Shown: positions 38,917-48,203 of the stretch, piece after piece
Layout: each line of letters opens with the position of its first letter
Numbering within the stretch: the first letter of the stretch is position 1
NCBI RefSeq assembly: GCF_042680565.1
Contig: NZ_JBHUEJ010000011.1
Location: 1 to 64,000, forward strand
Length of the DNA stretch: 64,000 nucleotides
Reading direction: 5' to 3'
Source of the DNA: Ottowia flava
Lineage (GTDB): Bacteria; Pseudomonadota; Gammaproteobacteria; Burkholderiales; Burkholderiaceae_C
Translations under genes and position numbers: made by a program
Notes under the pieces: model-generated
What the model was told of the DNA's origin: nothing
The model's database searches: none
The model's input: only the letters and a program-made list of their open reading frames with translations

Positions 38917-39570
38917 ATGTTCACCGGAATCGTTACCGCCATGGGCAAGATCGCCGAGGTGCAGCCGCTCGGCGCCACCGCGGCGCATGGGCTGCGCCTG
39001 CACCTGGAGACGCCGGCCGGCTACCTGGACGATGTGGGCCTGGGCGACAGCATCGCGCTGAACGGCGCTTGCATGACGGCCGTGGATATCGATGCGCCCT
39101 CTGGCCGCTTTGCCATCGACATCTCAGCCGAATCGCTGGCGCGCACCGCCGGGTTGGACCGGCCAGGCCCCGTCAATCTGGAAAAGGCCTTGCGTGCGCA
39201 CGACCGCCTGGGCGGGCACATCGTGTCCGGCCACGTGGACGGCATGGGCGTGGTGACCCACTTTGCTCCCGTGGGCGAAAGCTGGGAACTGCGCGTGCTG
39301 GCGCCGCGCGAACTGGCGCGCTTTCTAGCCTACAAGGGCTCGATCACGGTCAACGGCGTGAGCCTGACGGTGAACCGCGTGGTCGACCAGGCCGAGGGTT
39401 GCGAGTTCAGCATCAACCTGATTCCGCACACCGTGCAGAACACCGCGCTGCACGTGTTGGCGCCGGGCGTGAACGTCAATCTGGAGATCGACATGATCGC
39501 CCGCTACGTGGAAAGAATGCTCGCCACGCCCGCCGTACCTGCGCAGTCAGCTCCTAAATCCGGAGCTTGA
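38917..39570 (+). CDS. ribE: Riboflavin synthase alpha chain (217 aa)
   Basis: Makes riboflavin from two 6,7-dimethyl-8-ribityllumazines. It starts with the invariant MFTGIV. Two homologous barrels are seen: SIALNGACMTAVDIDAPSG and HIVSGHVDGMGVV in the first, SITVNGVSLTVNRV and NLIPHTVQNTAL in the second. The last residues (VPAQSAPKSGA) are encoded by a copy of the dispersed repeat described below. It overlaps the convergent transporter gene by 17 bases. Confidence 0.95.
   Translation: MFTGIVTAMGKIAEVQPLGATAAHGLRLHLETPAGYLDDVGLGDSIALNGACMTAVDIDAPSGRFAIDISAESLARTAGLDRPGPVNLEKALRAHDRLGGHIVSGHVDGMGVVTHFAPVGESWELRVLAPRELARFLAYKGSITVNGVSLTVNRVVDQAEGCEFSINLIPHTVQNTALHVLAPGVNVNLEIDMIARYVERMLATPAVPAQSAPKSGA
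39536..39570 (-). repeat. Dispersed host repeat, partial copy in the 3' end of ribE
   Basis: Reverse strand reads GGATTTAGGAGCTG then ACTGCGCAGGTACGGC, matching the core of the repeat family (TAGCTG..TGCGCAGGT). It forms the last codons of ribE. Confidence 0.55.
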
Positions 39571-40507
39571 CGAGTCCTGTGGCCAGCGCCGTGCCGCACA
39601 GCACAATGGCGCCGCAGCCCAGCATCCAGGGCGTGACCGCTTCGCCCAGCAGCGTGGCGCCGTAGAGCACCGCGAACACCGGCACCGCAAACGTCACCGT
39701 CAGCGCGCGCGCCGGGCCGATCTGCTCGATCAGCTTGAAGTACAGCACGTAGGCCACGCTGGTGCACAGCACGCCCAGCGCCAGCAGCGCGCCCCAGGCC
39801 TTGGCGCTGGGCATTTGCGCCGGCCACAGCCAGATGGCCGGCAGGGCCAGCCCCAGCGCGGCGCCGATCTGGCTGCCGGTGGCCGTCATCAAGGGCGGCA
39901 GGCCGGTCAAAAAGCGCTGCGTGTAGCTGGCGGCGACGGCATAGCACAGCGTCGCGCCCAGACAGGCCAGCACCGCCAGCGCGGCCCAGGTGGCGCTGGC
40001 GCCGCTTTTCATGCCGACCTTGTCCCAGGCCAGCAGCGCCACACCGATGAAGCCCAGCGCCAGCCCGATGGCGCGCGACGCGCCCGGCCGGTGGCCCAGC
40101 CAGGCCCACGCGACCAGCGCGCCGAACAGCGGCACGGTGGCGTTCAGGATGGCCGACACGCCGGTGCTGATGTGCAGCAGCGCGAAGCTGTACAGCGCGA
40201 ATGGAATCCCCGAATTCAGCAGCCCGCAGACGAACACCGGCCGCCAGTGCTGGCGCAGCGACGGGCCCAGCCCGCGCGCCAGCATCAGCGGCAGCAGCGC
40301 CAGCGCGGCGATGGTGACGCGCAGCGCGGCCGTGGGCAGCGGCCCGAACTCCAGCGCCGCCTGGCGCATGAAGAGGAACGACGCGCCCCAGGCCGCCGCC
40401 AGCAGCAGGAACTCCGTGGCGATGCGCGGGGTCAGCGCGGCGTCGGCGGGGCTGGCCGCGGTGGCCGTTGGGGGGGGGCGGTCGAGGTGGTCATGGGCAG
40501 CCCGCAA
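39554..40507 (-). CDS. EamA/DMT-superfamily transporter (317 aa)
   Basis: Inner-membrane carrier with ten predicted helices in two EamA repeats (LLLAAAWGASFLFMRQ...; LAVLACLGATLCYAVAAS...). It ends with VFAVLYGATLLGEAVTPWML and GCGAIVLCGTALATGLV. Substrate unknown; relatives export amino acids or metabolites. The frame can start only at a TTG (40505-40507). An ATG at 40492-40494 (MTTSTAP) is out of frame by one base because of a nine-C run at 40470-40478; a tenth C would join it in frame. Confidence 0.85.
   Translation of the reverse strand: MRAAHDHLDRPPPTATAASPADAALTPRIATEFLLLAAAWGASFLFMRQAALEFGPLPTAALRVTIAALALLPLMLARGLGPSLRQHWRPVFVCGLLNSGIPFALYSFALLHISTGVSAILNATVPLFGALVAWAWLGHRPGASRAIGLALGFIGVALLAWDKVGMKSGASATWAALAVLACLGATLCYAVAASYTQRFLTGLPPLMTATGSQIGAALGLALPAIWLWPAQMPSAKAWGALLALGVLCTSVAYVLYFKLIEQIGPARALTVTFAVPVFAVLYGATLLGEAVTPWMLGCGAIVLCGTALATGLVKLRI
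40470..40478. repeat. Nine-base homopolymer near the transporter start
   Basis: Nine Gs on the plus strand (Cs in the coding strand) lie 16 to 24 bases after an ATG that would serve the transporter if the run were ten. It is either a contingency tract or a sequence error. Confidence 0.8.
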
Positions 40508-40620
40508 GTATCGCCGTGGCAGGCGTGCTGTGGCCGGCGCGATTCATGAAACTTGCGAAGCAGATTGATGCCCTGGGGCTTGCTGCGGCGCAGCAGGGGG
40601 CGCACGCTCGCCTGTTCTTA

Positions 40621-40688
40621 GGATTTTCGGCGTTTTTGACCCCTGGCCCTACAACCACCAGCGCAGAAAGCTCCCGATTTAATAGCAT
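40621..40688 (-). repeat. Dispersed host repeat copy
   Basis: Reverse strand: TTAAATCGGGAGCTTTCTGC, then GCTGGTGGTTGTAGGGCCAG and GGGTCAAAAACGCCG, the same order of blocks as the other copies. It lies in the gap upstream of the phosphomannomutase gene. Confidence 0.65.
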
Positions 40689-40712
40689 TTGGCCTGCCTA
40701 CAATGTCGTCCC

Positions 40713-42179
40713 ATGCACCTCACACCTGCCATCTTCAAGGCCTACGACATCCGCGGCACCACGCCCACCACGCTGACCGAGCCGCTGGCCGAAGCGCTGG
40801 GCCTGGCGTTTGGCACCCAGGCGTTGGCGGCGGGCGAGCGCACCGTGGCCGTCGGCCGCGACGGGCGTTTGTCCGGCCCCGCGCTCAGCAGCGCGCTGAT
40901 GCGTGGCCTGGTCGCGGCGGGTGTGGAAGTCATCGACATCGGCATGGTCACCACGCCGATGCTGTACTTTGCCGCCAGCACGCTGTGCCGCACCGGCATC
41001 CAGGTCACCGGCAGCCACAACCCGCGCGACGACAACGGCTTCAAGATGGTGTTGGCCGGCCGCGCCATCTACGGCGACGACATCCAAAAGCTGCGCCAGA
41101 TGATCGAAGCCGAAACCTGGCAGCGCCAGCCCGGCGGCAGCCTGCGCCAGCACGACGTGCAGCCGGCGTATGTCGAACGCATCACCAGCGACATCCAACT
41201 GGCCCGCCCGATGAAGATCGTGGTCGACTGCGGCAACGGCGTGGCCGGCGCCAGCGCGCCGGGCATCTTCCGCGCGCTCGGCTGCGAGGTGACCGAGCTG
41301 TTCACCGAGGTCGACGGCAACTTCCCCAACCACCACCCCGACCCCAGCAAGCCCGACAACCTGCGCGACGTGATCCGTGCGCTGCAGACCACCGACGCCG
41401 AGCTGGGCCTGGCCTTCGACGGCGACGGCGACCGCCTGGGCATCGTCACCAAGGACGGCCAGACGATCTACCCCGACCGCCAGATGATGCTGTTCGCGCA
41501 GGACGTGCTCAGCCGCGCGCCCGGCGGCACCATCGTGTTTGACGTGAAATGTTCACAGCGCCTGGCGCCCGCCATCACGGCCGCGGGCGGCGTGCCGGAG
41601 ATGTTCAAGACCGGCCATTCGCTGGTCAAGGCGCGCATGAAGGAAGTCGACGCGCCGCTGGGCGGCGAGATGAGCGGCCACATCTTCTTCAAGGAGCGCT
41701 GGTACGGCTTTGACGACGGCACCTACGCCGGCTGCCGCCTGCTGGAAATCGTCAGCCGCGTGGCCGACCCCAGCGCGCTGCTCAACGCCCTGCCCACCAG
41801 CCACAACACGCCCGAGCTGAACGTCGCCTGCGCCGAAGGCGAGCCGCACCGCCTGGCGGCCGAGTTGCAGGCGCTGGCGCCGTCCTATTTCGCCGAGCCG
41901 AGCGGCGCCGGGCCGTGCCAGGCCGCGAGCGCCCCCTTGGGGGGCAGCGAACCACGCGCAGCGGGGAGCGTGGGGGCCCCTGTTGTCAACGTGATCGACG
42001 GCGTGCGCGTCGACTGGCCGGATGGCTTCGGTCTGGTCCGCGCCAGCAACACCACGCCGGTGCTCGTCCTCCGCTTCGAAGGCCACACGCCCGAGGCGCT
42101 GCAACGCATCGAAGCCGACATGCTGGCCCTGCTGCGCCGCGTGAAACCCGATGCGCAGCTGGGCGCGTCGGCGCATTGA
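40713..42179 (+). CDS. Phosphomannomutase/phosphoglucomutase (488 aa)
   Basis: Interconverts hexose 1- and 6-phosphates for LPS and exopolysaccharide sugars (ManB/AlgC type). Catalytic loop TGSHNPRDDNGFKM with phosphoserine, metal loop FDGDGDRLGIV, sugar loop GGEMSGHIFF, and phosphate-binding RASNTTPVLVLRFEG. Domain 4 contains about 25 extra residues (GPCQAASAPLGGSEPRAAGS) encoded by a GC-rich repeat element at 41917-41985. The start at ATG 40713 gives the usual MHLTPAIFKAYDIRG. Confidence 0.93.
   Translation: MHLTPAIFKAYDIRGTTPTTLTEPLAEALGLAFGTQALAAGERTVAVGRDGRLSGPALSSALMRGLVAAGVEVIDIGMVTTPMLYFAASTLCRTGIQVTGSHNPRDDNGFKMVLAGRAIYGDDIQKLRQMIEAETWQRQPGGSLRQHDVQPAYVERITSDIQLARPMKIVVDCGNGVAGASAPGIFRALGCEVTELFTEVDGNFPNHHPDPSKPDNLRDVIRALQTTDAELGLAFDGDGDRLGIVTKDGQTIYPDRQMMLFAQDVLSRAPGGTIVFDVKCSQRLAPAITAAGGVPEMFKTGHSLVKARMKEVDAPLGGEMSGHIFFKERWYGFDDGTYAGCRLLEIVSRVADPSALLNALPTSHNTPELNVACAEGEPHRLAAELQALAPSYFAEPSGAGPCQAASAPLGGSEPRAAGSVGAPVVNVIDGVRVDWPDGFGLVRASNTTPVLVLRFEGHTPEALQRIEADMLALLRRVKPDAQLGASAH
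41917..41985 (+). repeat. GC-rich repeat element inserted in frame in the phosphomannomutase gene
   Basis: CGAGCGCCCCCTTGGGGGGC, then AGCG...CGCGCAGCGG...GCGTGGGGGC. The CCCCC-TT-GGGGG palindrome and the order of blocks are those of intergenic repeats common in Comamonadaceae. Here the unit adds about 23-25 codons without a stop. Confidence 0.65.
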
Positions 42180-42212
42180 CGCGCTTCGTCGTCTTGGCGG
42201 GGTTCGGGTGCT

Positions 42213-42278
42213 GATCTTGAAAAGAAATCGGTCTCTGGCCCTACAGTCATCTACGCGGACGGCTACAAAGTTAGTAGC
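42213..42278 (-). repeat. Dispersed host repeat copy
   Basis: Reverse strand: TTTGTAGCCGTCCGCGTAGA, then TGACTGTAGGGCCAGAGACC and TTTCTTTTCAAGAT. It lies between the phosphomannomutase and waaA genes. Confidence 0.65.
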
Positions 42279-42318
42279 ACTGCGCCACCTCGCCTGATCC
42301 ACAGCGCGCCCCGCCACC

Positions 42319-43698
42319 ATGGTCCGCACCCTTTACAGCGCCCTGATGTGGGCGGCCCAACCCCTGCTGCGCCGCAAGCTGCGCCGCCGCGGCGCGGCCG
42401 AGCCGGGCTACCTCGAAGCGGTCGATGAGCGCTTTGGCCACTACACCGTTGCGCGGCCCGATGCCGATGCCACCGCGGGCCGGCCGCTGGTGTGGATCCA
42501 CGCCGTGTCGTTGGGTGAAACGCGCGCCGCCGCGATCTTGCTGAAGGCGCTGCGCCAGCGCCTGCCCGGCATGCGCCTGCTGCTGACGCACGGCACCGCC
42601 ACCGGCCGGGCCGAAGGGCGCGCGCTGCTGCAGCCGGGCGACGCGCAGGTCTGGCAGCCGTGGGACACGCGCGGTGCGGTGCGGGGTTTTCTGCGCCACT
42701 TCCGCCCCGACGTCGGCGTGTTGATGGAAACCGAGATCTGGCCCAACCTGAACGCCGAATGCGCCACGCAAGGCGTGCCACTGGCGCTGGCCAACGCGCG
42801 CCTGTCGGCCAAGTCGCTGCGCGGGGCCGAACGCGCAGGCTGGCTGATGCGCCCCGCCTACGCCGCGTTGCGCGCCGTGTGGGCGCAGACCGAAGCCGAC
42901 GCCGATCGCCTGCGCCGCGCCGGCGCACGCCAAGTCACGGTGCTGGGCAACCTGAAGTTCGACGCCACGCCCGACCCGGCCCAGCTGGCACAGGGCCGCG
43001 CGTGGCGCAATCTGCTCGGTCGCCCGGTCGTCATGCTGGCCAGCGCGCGCGAAGGTGAGGAAACGCTGTTTTTAGAGTGCATTCGGTCGCCAGCGCCACA
43101 GCCACCTGCGCAGGCAGCTACCAAATCAGGAGTTGAAGCGGGTGTTCAAGACCGTGTGAGCAGCGCTGTGCCTGCGGGCGCTGCGCCCGCGCCGCTGTGG
43201 CTCATCGTTCCGCGCCACCCGCAACGCTTTGACGAAGTCGCGGCGCTGGCCACCGCGCAAGGCTGGCGCGTGGCGCGCCGCAGCGCCTGGGGCGACACGC
43301 CGCCGGCCGACGCGGCGCAGGCCGATGTCTGGATCGGCGACAGCCTGGGCGAGATGGCGCTGTACTACAGCCTGGCCGACGTCGCGCTCTTGGGCGGCAG
43401 CTTCGCCCCCCTGGGCGGCCAGAACCTGATCGAAGCCGCCGCCTGCGGCTGCCCGGTGCTGATGGGCCCGCACACCTTCAACTTCGCCCAGGCGGGCGAG
43501 CTGGCCGAAGCCGCCGGCGCCGCGCGCCGCGTGCCGGACATGGCAGCCGGCGTGGCCGCGGCCTGTGACCTGCTGGCCGACAATGCGGCGCGCAACGCCA
43601 TGCAGGACGCGGGCGTGGCCTTCGCCGCTGCCCACCGGGGCGCAGCAGCGCGCACAGCGGAGGCGGTCGGTGCCTTGTTGGCTCCTGCCGCGAAGTAG
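42319..43698 (+). CDS. waaA: 3-deoxy-D-manno-octulosonic acid (Kdo) transferase (459 aa)
   Basis: Adds Kdo to lipid IVA at the inner membrane, the first step of LPS core synthesis. Family signatures: PLVWIHAVSLGETRAA, VLMETEIWPNLNAEC, NARLSAKSL, VTVLGNLKFD, WLIVPRHPQRF, and GGSFAPLGGQNLIEAAACG followed by PVLMGPHTFNF. An extra segment (residues about 250-285, LECIRSPAPQPPAQAATKS) inside the linker between domains is encoded by a copy of the dispersed repeat. Confidence 0.95.
   Translation: MVRTLYSALMWAAQPLLRRKLRRRGAAEPGYLEAVDERFGHYTVARPDADATAGRPLVWIHAVSLGETRAAAILLKALRQRLPGMRLLLTHGTATGRAEGRALLQPGDAQVWQPWDTRGAVRGFLRHFRPDVGVLMETEIWPNLNAECATQGVPLALANARLSAKSLRGAERAGWLMRPAYAALRAVWAQTEADADRLRRAGARQVTVLGNLKFDATPDPAQLAQGRAWRNLLGRPVVMLASAREGEETLFLECIRSPAPQPPAQAATKSGVEAGVQDRVSSAVPAGAAPAPLWLIVPRHPQRFDEVAALATAQGWRVARRSAWGDTPPADAAQADVWIGDSLGEMALYYSLADVALLGGSFAPLGGQNLIEAAACGCPVLMGPHTFNFAQAGELAEAAGAARRVPDMAAGVAAACDLLADNAARNAMQDAGVAFAAAHRGAAARTAEAVGALLAPAAK
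43068..43137 (-). repeat. Dispersed host repeat copy inside waaA
   Basis: Reverse strand: CTCCTGATTTGGTAGCTGCC, then TGCGCAGGTGGCTGTGGCGC and GCACTCTAAAAA. It keeps the waaA frame open. Confidence 0.75.
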
Positions 43699-43703
43699 CT
43701 TTT

Positions 43704-43721
43704 CTCGCGGCGCGCCGCGAG
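43704..43721. terminator. Perfect 18-base palindrome after waaA
   Basis: CTCGCGGCGCGCCGCGAG, five bases after the waaA stop. It forms a strong stem but has no T-run, so it is more likely an mRNA 3' stabiliser or an attenuating hairpin than a classical terminator. Confidence 0.4.
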
Positions 43722-43815
43722 GCTGCAAGCCGCTGAACCCTGGGGCGCTCTGAGCGGCGTGCTCCGGTCGATAGGGCCCACGTGGGCTTGCACCACGGCA
43801 GGCTAAGCTGCCGCC

Positions 43816-44583
<768 letters not shown>

Positions 44584-44621
44584 GCCACGCGCCCCACCGG
44601 GTACGCGGCTGGCTGCGGGCG

Positions 44622-45215
44622 CTACACCAGCCCCAGCATCCCCAGCACGGCGCCGGCGCCGATCAGCCACAGCAGGTGGACCTTGGTGCGCCAGACGATC
44701 AGCGCCGAGACGGCCGTCAGCGCCCATAGCGGCCAGTCGCGCGCCGGCTGGTTCTGCGCTGCCGTCAGCAGCCAGCCGGTGGCGATCAGCAGCGCGACGA
44801 CGATGGGCGCCATGCCGGCCTTGAAGGCGCGCACGGCGCGCAACTCGCGGTGCTGGTGCGCCCAGCGCGTGGCGGTGTAGGTCAGCACGCCCGAGGGCAG
44901 CAGAATGCCCACCATGGCGACCACCAGCCCCAGCAAGCCCAGCGCGTACGCGTGCCAGCCCGCGCCCGAGCCGCCACCGGCGTTGAGCCCGACGTTCCAG
45001 CCCATCAGGCCGACGAACAGCACGTTCGGCCCTGGCGCGGCTTGGGCGATGGCGATGGACGAGGTGAATTGGTCGTCGCTCAGCCAGTGGCGCTGGTCGA
45101 CCAGGTAGCGGTGCATGTCGGGCGCGGTGGTGATGGCGCCGCCCACCGCCAGCAGCGATAGCGACAGAAAGTGCCCGAACAGGGCCAGCCAGTCGGCGGC
45201 AGACAGGTCGATCAT
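44622..45215 (-). CDS. Chromate transporter CHR-domain subunit (197 aa)
   Basis: Second of two short CHR proteins. It shows the family pattern LALFGHFLSLSLLAVGGAIT and IAQAAPGPNVLFVGLMGWNV, and about six hydrophobic helices. Pairs of short CHR proteins act together as one ChrA-type chromate/sulfate antiporter. Its start overlaps the stop of the upstream partner. Confidence 0.85.
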   Translation of the reverse strand: MIDLSAADWLALFGHFLSLSLLAVGGAITTAPDMHRYLVDQRHWLSDDQFTSSIAIAQAAPGPNVLFVGLMGWNVGLNAGGGSGAGWHAYALGLLGLVVAMVGILLPSGVLTYTATRWAHQHRELRAVRAFKAGMAPIVVALLIATGWLLTAAQNQPARDWPLWALTAVSALIVWRTKVHLLWLIGAGAVLGMLGLV

Positions 45216-45943
45216 GGCGTGGGCGCCTGGCCGGAATCGGCGTCGGTCAGGGCGGCGGCCGGCTCGGACGCCTCCGGCTCAGGCACACCGTCAGGTGGGT
45301 GGGTCAGTGCGGCCGCTGCCGCGGTGGCGGGGGCCACCACGGCGGTCAGCCGGTGCGCGCGGCCCAGGCAGATCCAGGCCCAGACGCAGCCTGCGCCGCC
45401 CACGGCCGGCAGCACCCAGCCCAGCGGCCAGCGCAGCAGGGCGATGGCGACGAAGGCGGCGACCCCCAGCGCCACGCAGGCGGGCAGGCCCATCACGCTG
45501 TTGCGCAGCGCGCCCATCAGCTTGATGCCGGTGGCGATCACCAGCCCGGCGGCCACCGCGCCCATGCCGCGCAGCGCGCGCTGGGCAACGTCGTACTCGG
45601 CCACGCTGGCAAAGCCGATCGCCAGCGCCAGCACCACCAGCGTGGGCAGCAGCAGCATGCCGGTCAGCGCCACCAGCGCGCCCGACAGACCGAAGTAGCG
45701 GTCGCCGATCATCATCGACAGGTTGACCACGTTGGGGCCGGGCATGATCTGCGCCACCGCCCAGTCTTCGATGAACTGCTCGCGCGTCATCCAGCGCTTT
45801 TTCTCGACCAGCTCGCGCTGCACCACCGCCAGCACACCGCCAAAGCCCTGCAGCGCCAGCCAGGTGAAGGACCAGAACAGATCGCCGCGCGAACGTGGCG
45901 CGTTCAGAAGTGCAGTGTGGTCGGTGGCGTCAGAGCGTGTCAC
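45212..45943 (-). CDS. Chromate transporter CHR-domain subunit (243 aa)
   Basis: First of the pair. It has WLALQGFGGVLAVVQRELVE, KKRWMTREQFIEDWAVAQIM and PGPNVVNLSMMIGDRYFGL, the hallmark of the CHR N-terminal motif, with several helices. It extends about 45 residues further at the C-terminus than its partner, in a polar Ala/Pro/Glu tail. Confidence 0.87.
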   Translation of the reverse strand: MTRSDATDHTALLNAPRSRGDLFWSFTWLALQGFGGVLAVVQRELVEKKRWMTREQFIEDWAVAQIMPGPNVVNLSMMIGDRYFGLSGALVALTGMLLLPTLVVLALAIGFASVAEYDVAQRALRGMGAVAAGLVIATGIKLMGALRNSVMGLPACVALGVAAFVAIALLRWPLGWVLPAVGGAGCVWAWICLGRAHRLTAVVAPATAAAAALTHPPDGVPEPEASEPAAALTDADSGQAPTP

Positions 45944-45950
45944 GCAGAGG

Positions 45951-46015
45951 CATCAAAAAAGATAGCTGCTTGCGCAGGTGGTTGTAGGGCTGCAGGCCAA
46001 AAACTCTAATAAATC
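45951..46015 (+). repeat. Dispersed host repeat copy
   Basis: CATCAAAAAAGATAGCTGCT, then TGCGCAGGTGGTTGTAGGGC and TGCAGGCCAAAAACTCTAAT. This is the clearest full copy and serves as reference for the family. It lies in the gap between the chromate and arsC genes. Confidence 0.85.
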
Positions 46016-46111
46016 ATGGATCGGATGGGCGGTGGAGACCAATGCTCGGCCGCCCACCGAAAGTGCGCGCACCGCCCAGTGCCGCAAGCACCGTCCGCGC
46101 GGTGCGGGCCG

Positions 46112-46462
46112 TCAGACGACTTCGAGTATGCGCTCCAGCGGCCGGCCCAGCCGCGCGCCCTTGGGCGTCACCACGATCGGGCGGTTGATCAGCACCGGCG
46201 TGGCCAGCATCGCGTCGATCAGCTGGTCGTCCGTCAGCGCGGGGTCGTCCAGCCCTTGCTCGGTGTATTCCGCCTGCTTGGTGCGCACCAGCGCGCGCAA
46301 CGGCTCGCCCGTGGCATTGGCGATGCGCTTCAGTTCATCGCGGCTGGGCGGCGTCTTCAGGTACTCGATGACGGTGGGCTCGATGCCCTTTTCGCGCAGC
46401 AATGCCAGCGCGTTGCGCGAGGTGCTGCACCTGGGGTTGTGGTAGATCGTGACGGTGCTCAT
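46112..46462 (-). CDS. arsC: Arsenate reductase family protein (ArsC, glutaredoxin type, 116 aa)
   Basis: ArsC family with the active-site loop YHNPRCSTSRNALALLREKG (Cys12). LKTPPSRDEL and LMTxPVLINRP-like ATPVLINRPIVVTPKGARLG carry the three substrate Args of the family. Glutathione/glutaredoxin-dependent arsenate reductase by family, although close relatives of the YfgD type have unclear substrates. No arsenic operon partners are adjacent. Confidence 0.88.
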   Translation of the reverse strand: MSTVTIYHNPRCSTSRNALALLREKGIEPTVIEYLKTPPSRDELKRIANATGEPLRALVRTKQAEYTEQGLDDPALTDDQLIDAMLATPVLINRPIVVTPKGARLGRPLERILEVV

Positions 46463-46537
46463 GACGCCATTGTGCGGCGGCTGGCCGCAAGCACATGGCA
46501 GGCCGCGCGATAACCTGACAGCGCCAACCCTGTCGAT

Positions 46538-47554
46538 CTAGATTGCACCTACACGGCCGGTGATCGGCAGCACCACCCCGGTGATGTACCCGGCCGTGAC
46601 CGGCGAAGCCAGGAACACGTAGGCCGGCGATAACTCTTCGGGTTGCGCGGGGCGACGAAAAGCCGTGTCTGCACCGAATTCTGCGATGTCGGACGGGCGC
46701 TGGTCGGCCGGGTTCAGCGGCGTCCACACGGGCCCCGGCGCGACCGCGTTGACGCGGATGCCCCTGTCCAGCACGTTCTGCGCCAGCGCCTTGGTGAAGG
46801 CATGCACCCCACCCTTGGTGGCGGAGTAGTCCAGCAGGTGGCTGCTGCCCGTGAGGCCAGTGACCGAGCCCGTGTTGATGATGCAACCGCCAGGAGGCAG
46901 GTGGGGCAGGGCGGCGCGCGCCATGCGCATGTAGCCGGCAATGTTTGTGTTCAGGGTCAGCAGGATGCGCTCGTCGCTCAGGTCTTCCAGCCGGTCTGCG
47001 TGCATCTGAAATGCGGCGTTGTTGACCAGGATGTCCAAATGGCCAAAAGCCTTCAGCGTGCGCTGCACCGCCTGATCACAGAAAGCGGTACGTCGCACAT
47101 CACCCGGAATCAACAGGCAGTGGCGCCCCTCGTTTTCGACGGCGCGGCGCGTGACTTGGGCATCCGCCTGTTCGCTGCGCAGGTAGACGATGGCGACGTC
47201 GCAGCCCTCGCGCGCAAACAGCACCGCCACCGCACGCCCGATCCCCGAATCGCCACCGGTGATCAGCGCTACCCGGCTTTGCAGCTTGCTAGAGCCGATG
47301 TAGCGCGGCGCCAAATAGCGGGGTGCGAGATCCATCTCGGTTTCTCGACCGGGCTTGCGCAAACCTTGCCTGGGCAGCGGATTGGTGGGCTGTTTCGCCG
47401 CTCCTGCCTGAACTGCCCGCTGGCCCGATGCCGGCTTCTTTTTCTTGGGCCGCGCCGCATCCACACGCTGCTGCGCGCCTTGGATGCGTTGATAGGCTTT
47501 TTCAACGCTTCCTTCGGTTTTGCGGGCTTGGGGTGGGGGCGCTTTGGAGGGCAC
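46538..47554 (-). CDS. Short-chain dehydrogenase/reductase with basic N-terminal extension (338 aa)
   Basis: NAD(P)-dependent oxidoreductase of the YdaD/YghA-type SDR group, often stress-linked. Cofactor motif ALITGGDSGIGRAVAVLFAR, DILVNNAA, catalytic Ser in IINTGSVTGLTGSSHLLDYS, YxxxK in DYSATKGGVHAFTKAL, and a PGPVWTPLNP loop. The first 75 residues are Lys/Pro/Gln-rich and disordered, longer than usual. It sits beside other stress genes (KGG-like and CsbD). Confidence 0.9.
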   Translation of the reverse strand: MPSKAPPPQARKTEGSVEKAYQRIQGAQQRVDAARPKKKKPASGQRAVQAGAAKQPTNPLPRQGLRKPGRETEMDLAPRYLAPRYIGSSKLQSRVALITGGDSGIGRAVAVLFAREGCDVAIVYLRSEQADAQVTRRAVENEGRHCLLIPGDVRRTAFCDQAVQRTLKAFGHLDILVNNAAFQMHADRLEDLSDERILLTLNTNIAGYMRMARAALPHLPPGGCIINTGSVTGLTGSSHLLDYSATKGGVHAFTKALAQNVLDRGIRVNAVAPGPVWTPLNPADQRPSDIAEFGADTAFRRPAQPEELSPAYVFLASPVTAGYITGVVLPITGRVGAI

Positions 47555-47578
47555 GGCCTGGGTCCTATGCCTTCGGCT

Positions 47579-47764
47579 CTACGAATGTTTGGATTTGTGA
47601 GCGGCACCGGATTTCTTGCCACCGCCGTCCTGCTTGTTGACGGTGGCCCAGGCGATGCGCTCGGCCGTTTCCTCGCTGCGACCGCGGTCGCGTTCACTTT
47701 CTTCAATGTGCGCGGCCTGACGCTTTTGCTTGTCGGTGTAGGCAGATTTATCACCACGTGGCAT
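47579..47764 (-). CDS. Small hydrophilic stress-type protein (61 aa)
   Basis: Short Lys/Glu-rich protein: MPRGDKSAYTDKQKRQAAHI, then SERDRGRSEETAERIAWATV and NKQDGGGKKSGAAHKS. It matches a family of small proteins often named plasmid stabilisation or stress proteins. It has a GGAGA ribosome site. It shares a divergent upstream region with the stress operon at 48039. Confidence 0.75.
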   Translation of the reverse strand: MPRGDKSAYTDKQKRQAAHIEESERDRGRSEETAERIAWATVNKQDGGGKKSGAAHKSKHS

Positions 47765-47920
47765 GACGATTGTCTCCTGTGAAATAAGAATGAGCTGACG
47801 TCCAAAAATAGGCCTATCAGCATATAAATAATATTTTCCTTCCCGATGTTTGAAAATCCGACAGCGCGCCGAATCAACGTGAGAGAGGACTTACGAGGCA
47901 GTTGCAATAGGCGTGTTCTC

Positions 47921-47949
47921 TTGACCTCAAACGTATCCTTTGGCTAGGT
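47921..47949 (+). promoter_or_regulatory. Candidate promoter of the stress operon
   Basis: TTGACC (47921-47926) and CTAGGT (47944-47949) with a 17-base spacer. The -10 begins with CTA as in stationary-phase (sigma-38-type) promoters. It lies 90 bases upstream of the first gene. This is the best match in the 274-base divergent gap, which is otherwise AT-rich near 47818-47840 and has no gene. Confidence 0.45.
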
Positions 47950-48038
47950 TTTCATGTTGGCGCCGGTCAACAGGTCTAGGATGAAATCACGTGTCCGAAC
48001 TTCCCGGATGCGGTTTATCCATTATTTAGGAGATAGCT

Positions 48039-48203
48039 ATGGCTACGAATAATCCCCAAGGTCACAATCAATATGACACTCAGCATCGTTCCAATGAGGA
48101 CAAAAGCATGCAAAAGGACGGCAAAAGCTCGTCGCACAAGCAGCAGAGTCAGGCGCAACCCAGCAGCAAGCAGGATGAGTCATCCAAGCAGCAGCAGAAA
48201 TGA
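48039..48203 (+). CDS. Disordered hydrophilic protein (54 aa)
   Basis: Good ribosome site (AGGAG) and ATG at 48039. It is almost wholly Gln/Ser/Lys/Asn (NNPQGHNQYDTQHRSNEDKS), with no hydrophobic core, as in hydrophilin-type protectants. It is the first gene of the operon; its stop overlaps the next ATG. Confidence 0.6.
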   Translation: MATNNPQGHNQYDTQHRSNEDKSMQKDGKSSSHKQQSQAQPSSKQDESSKQQQK

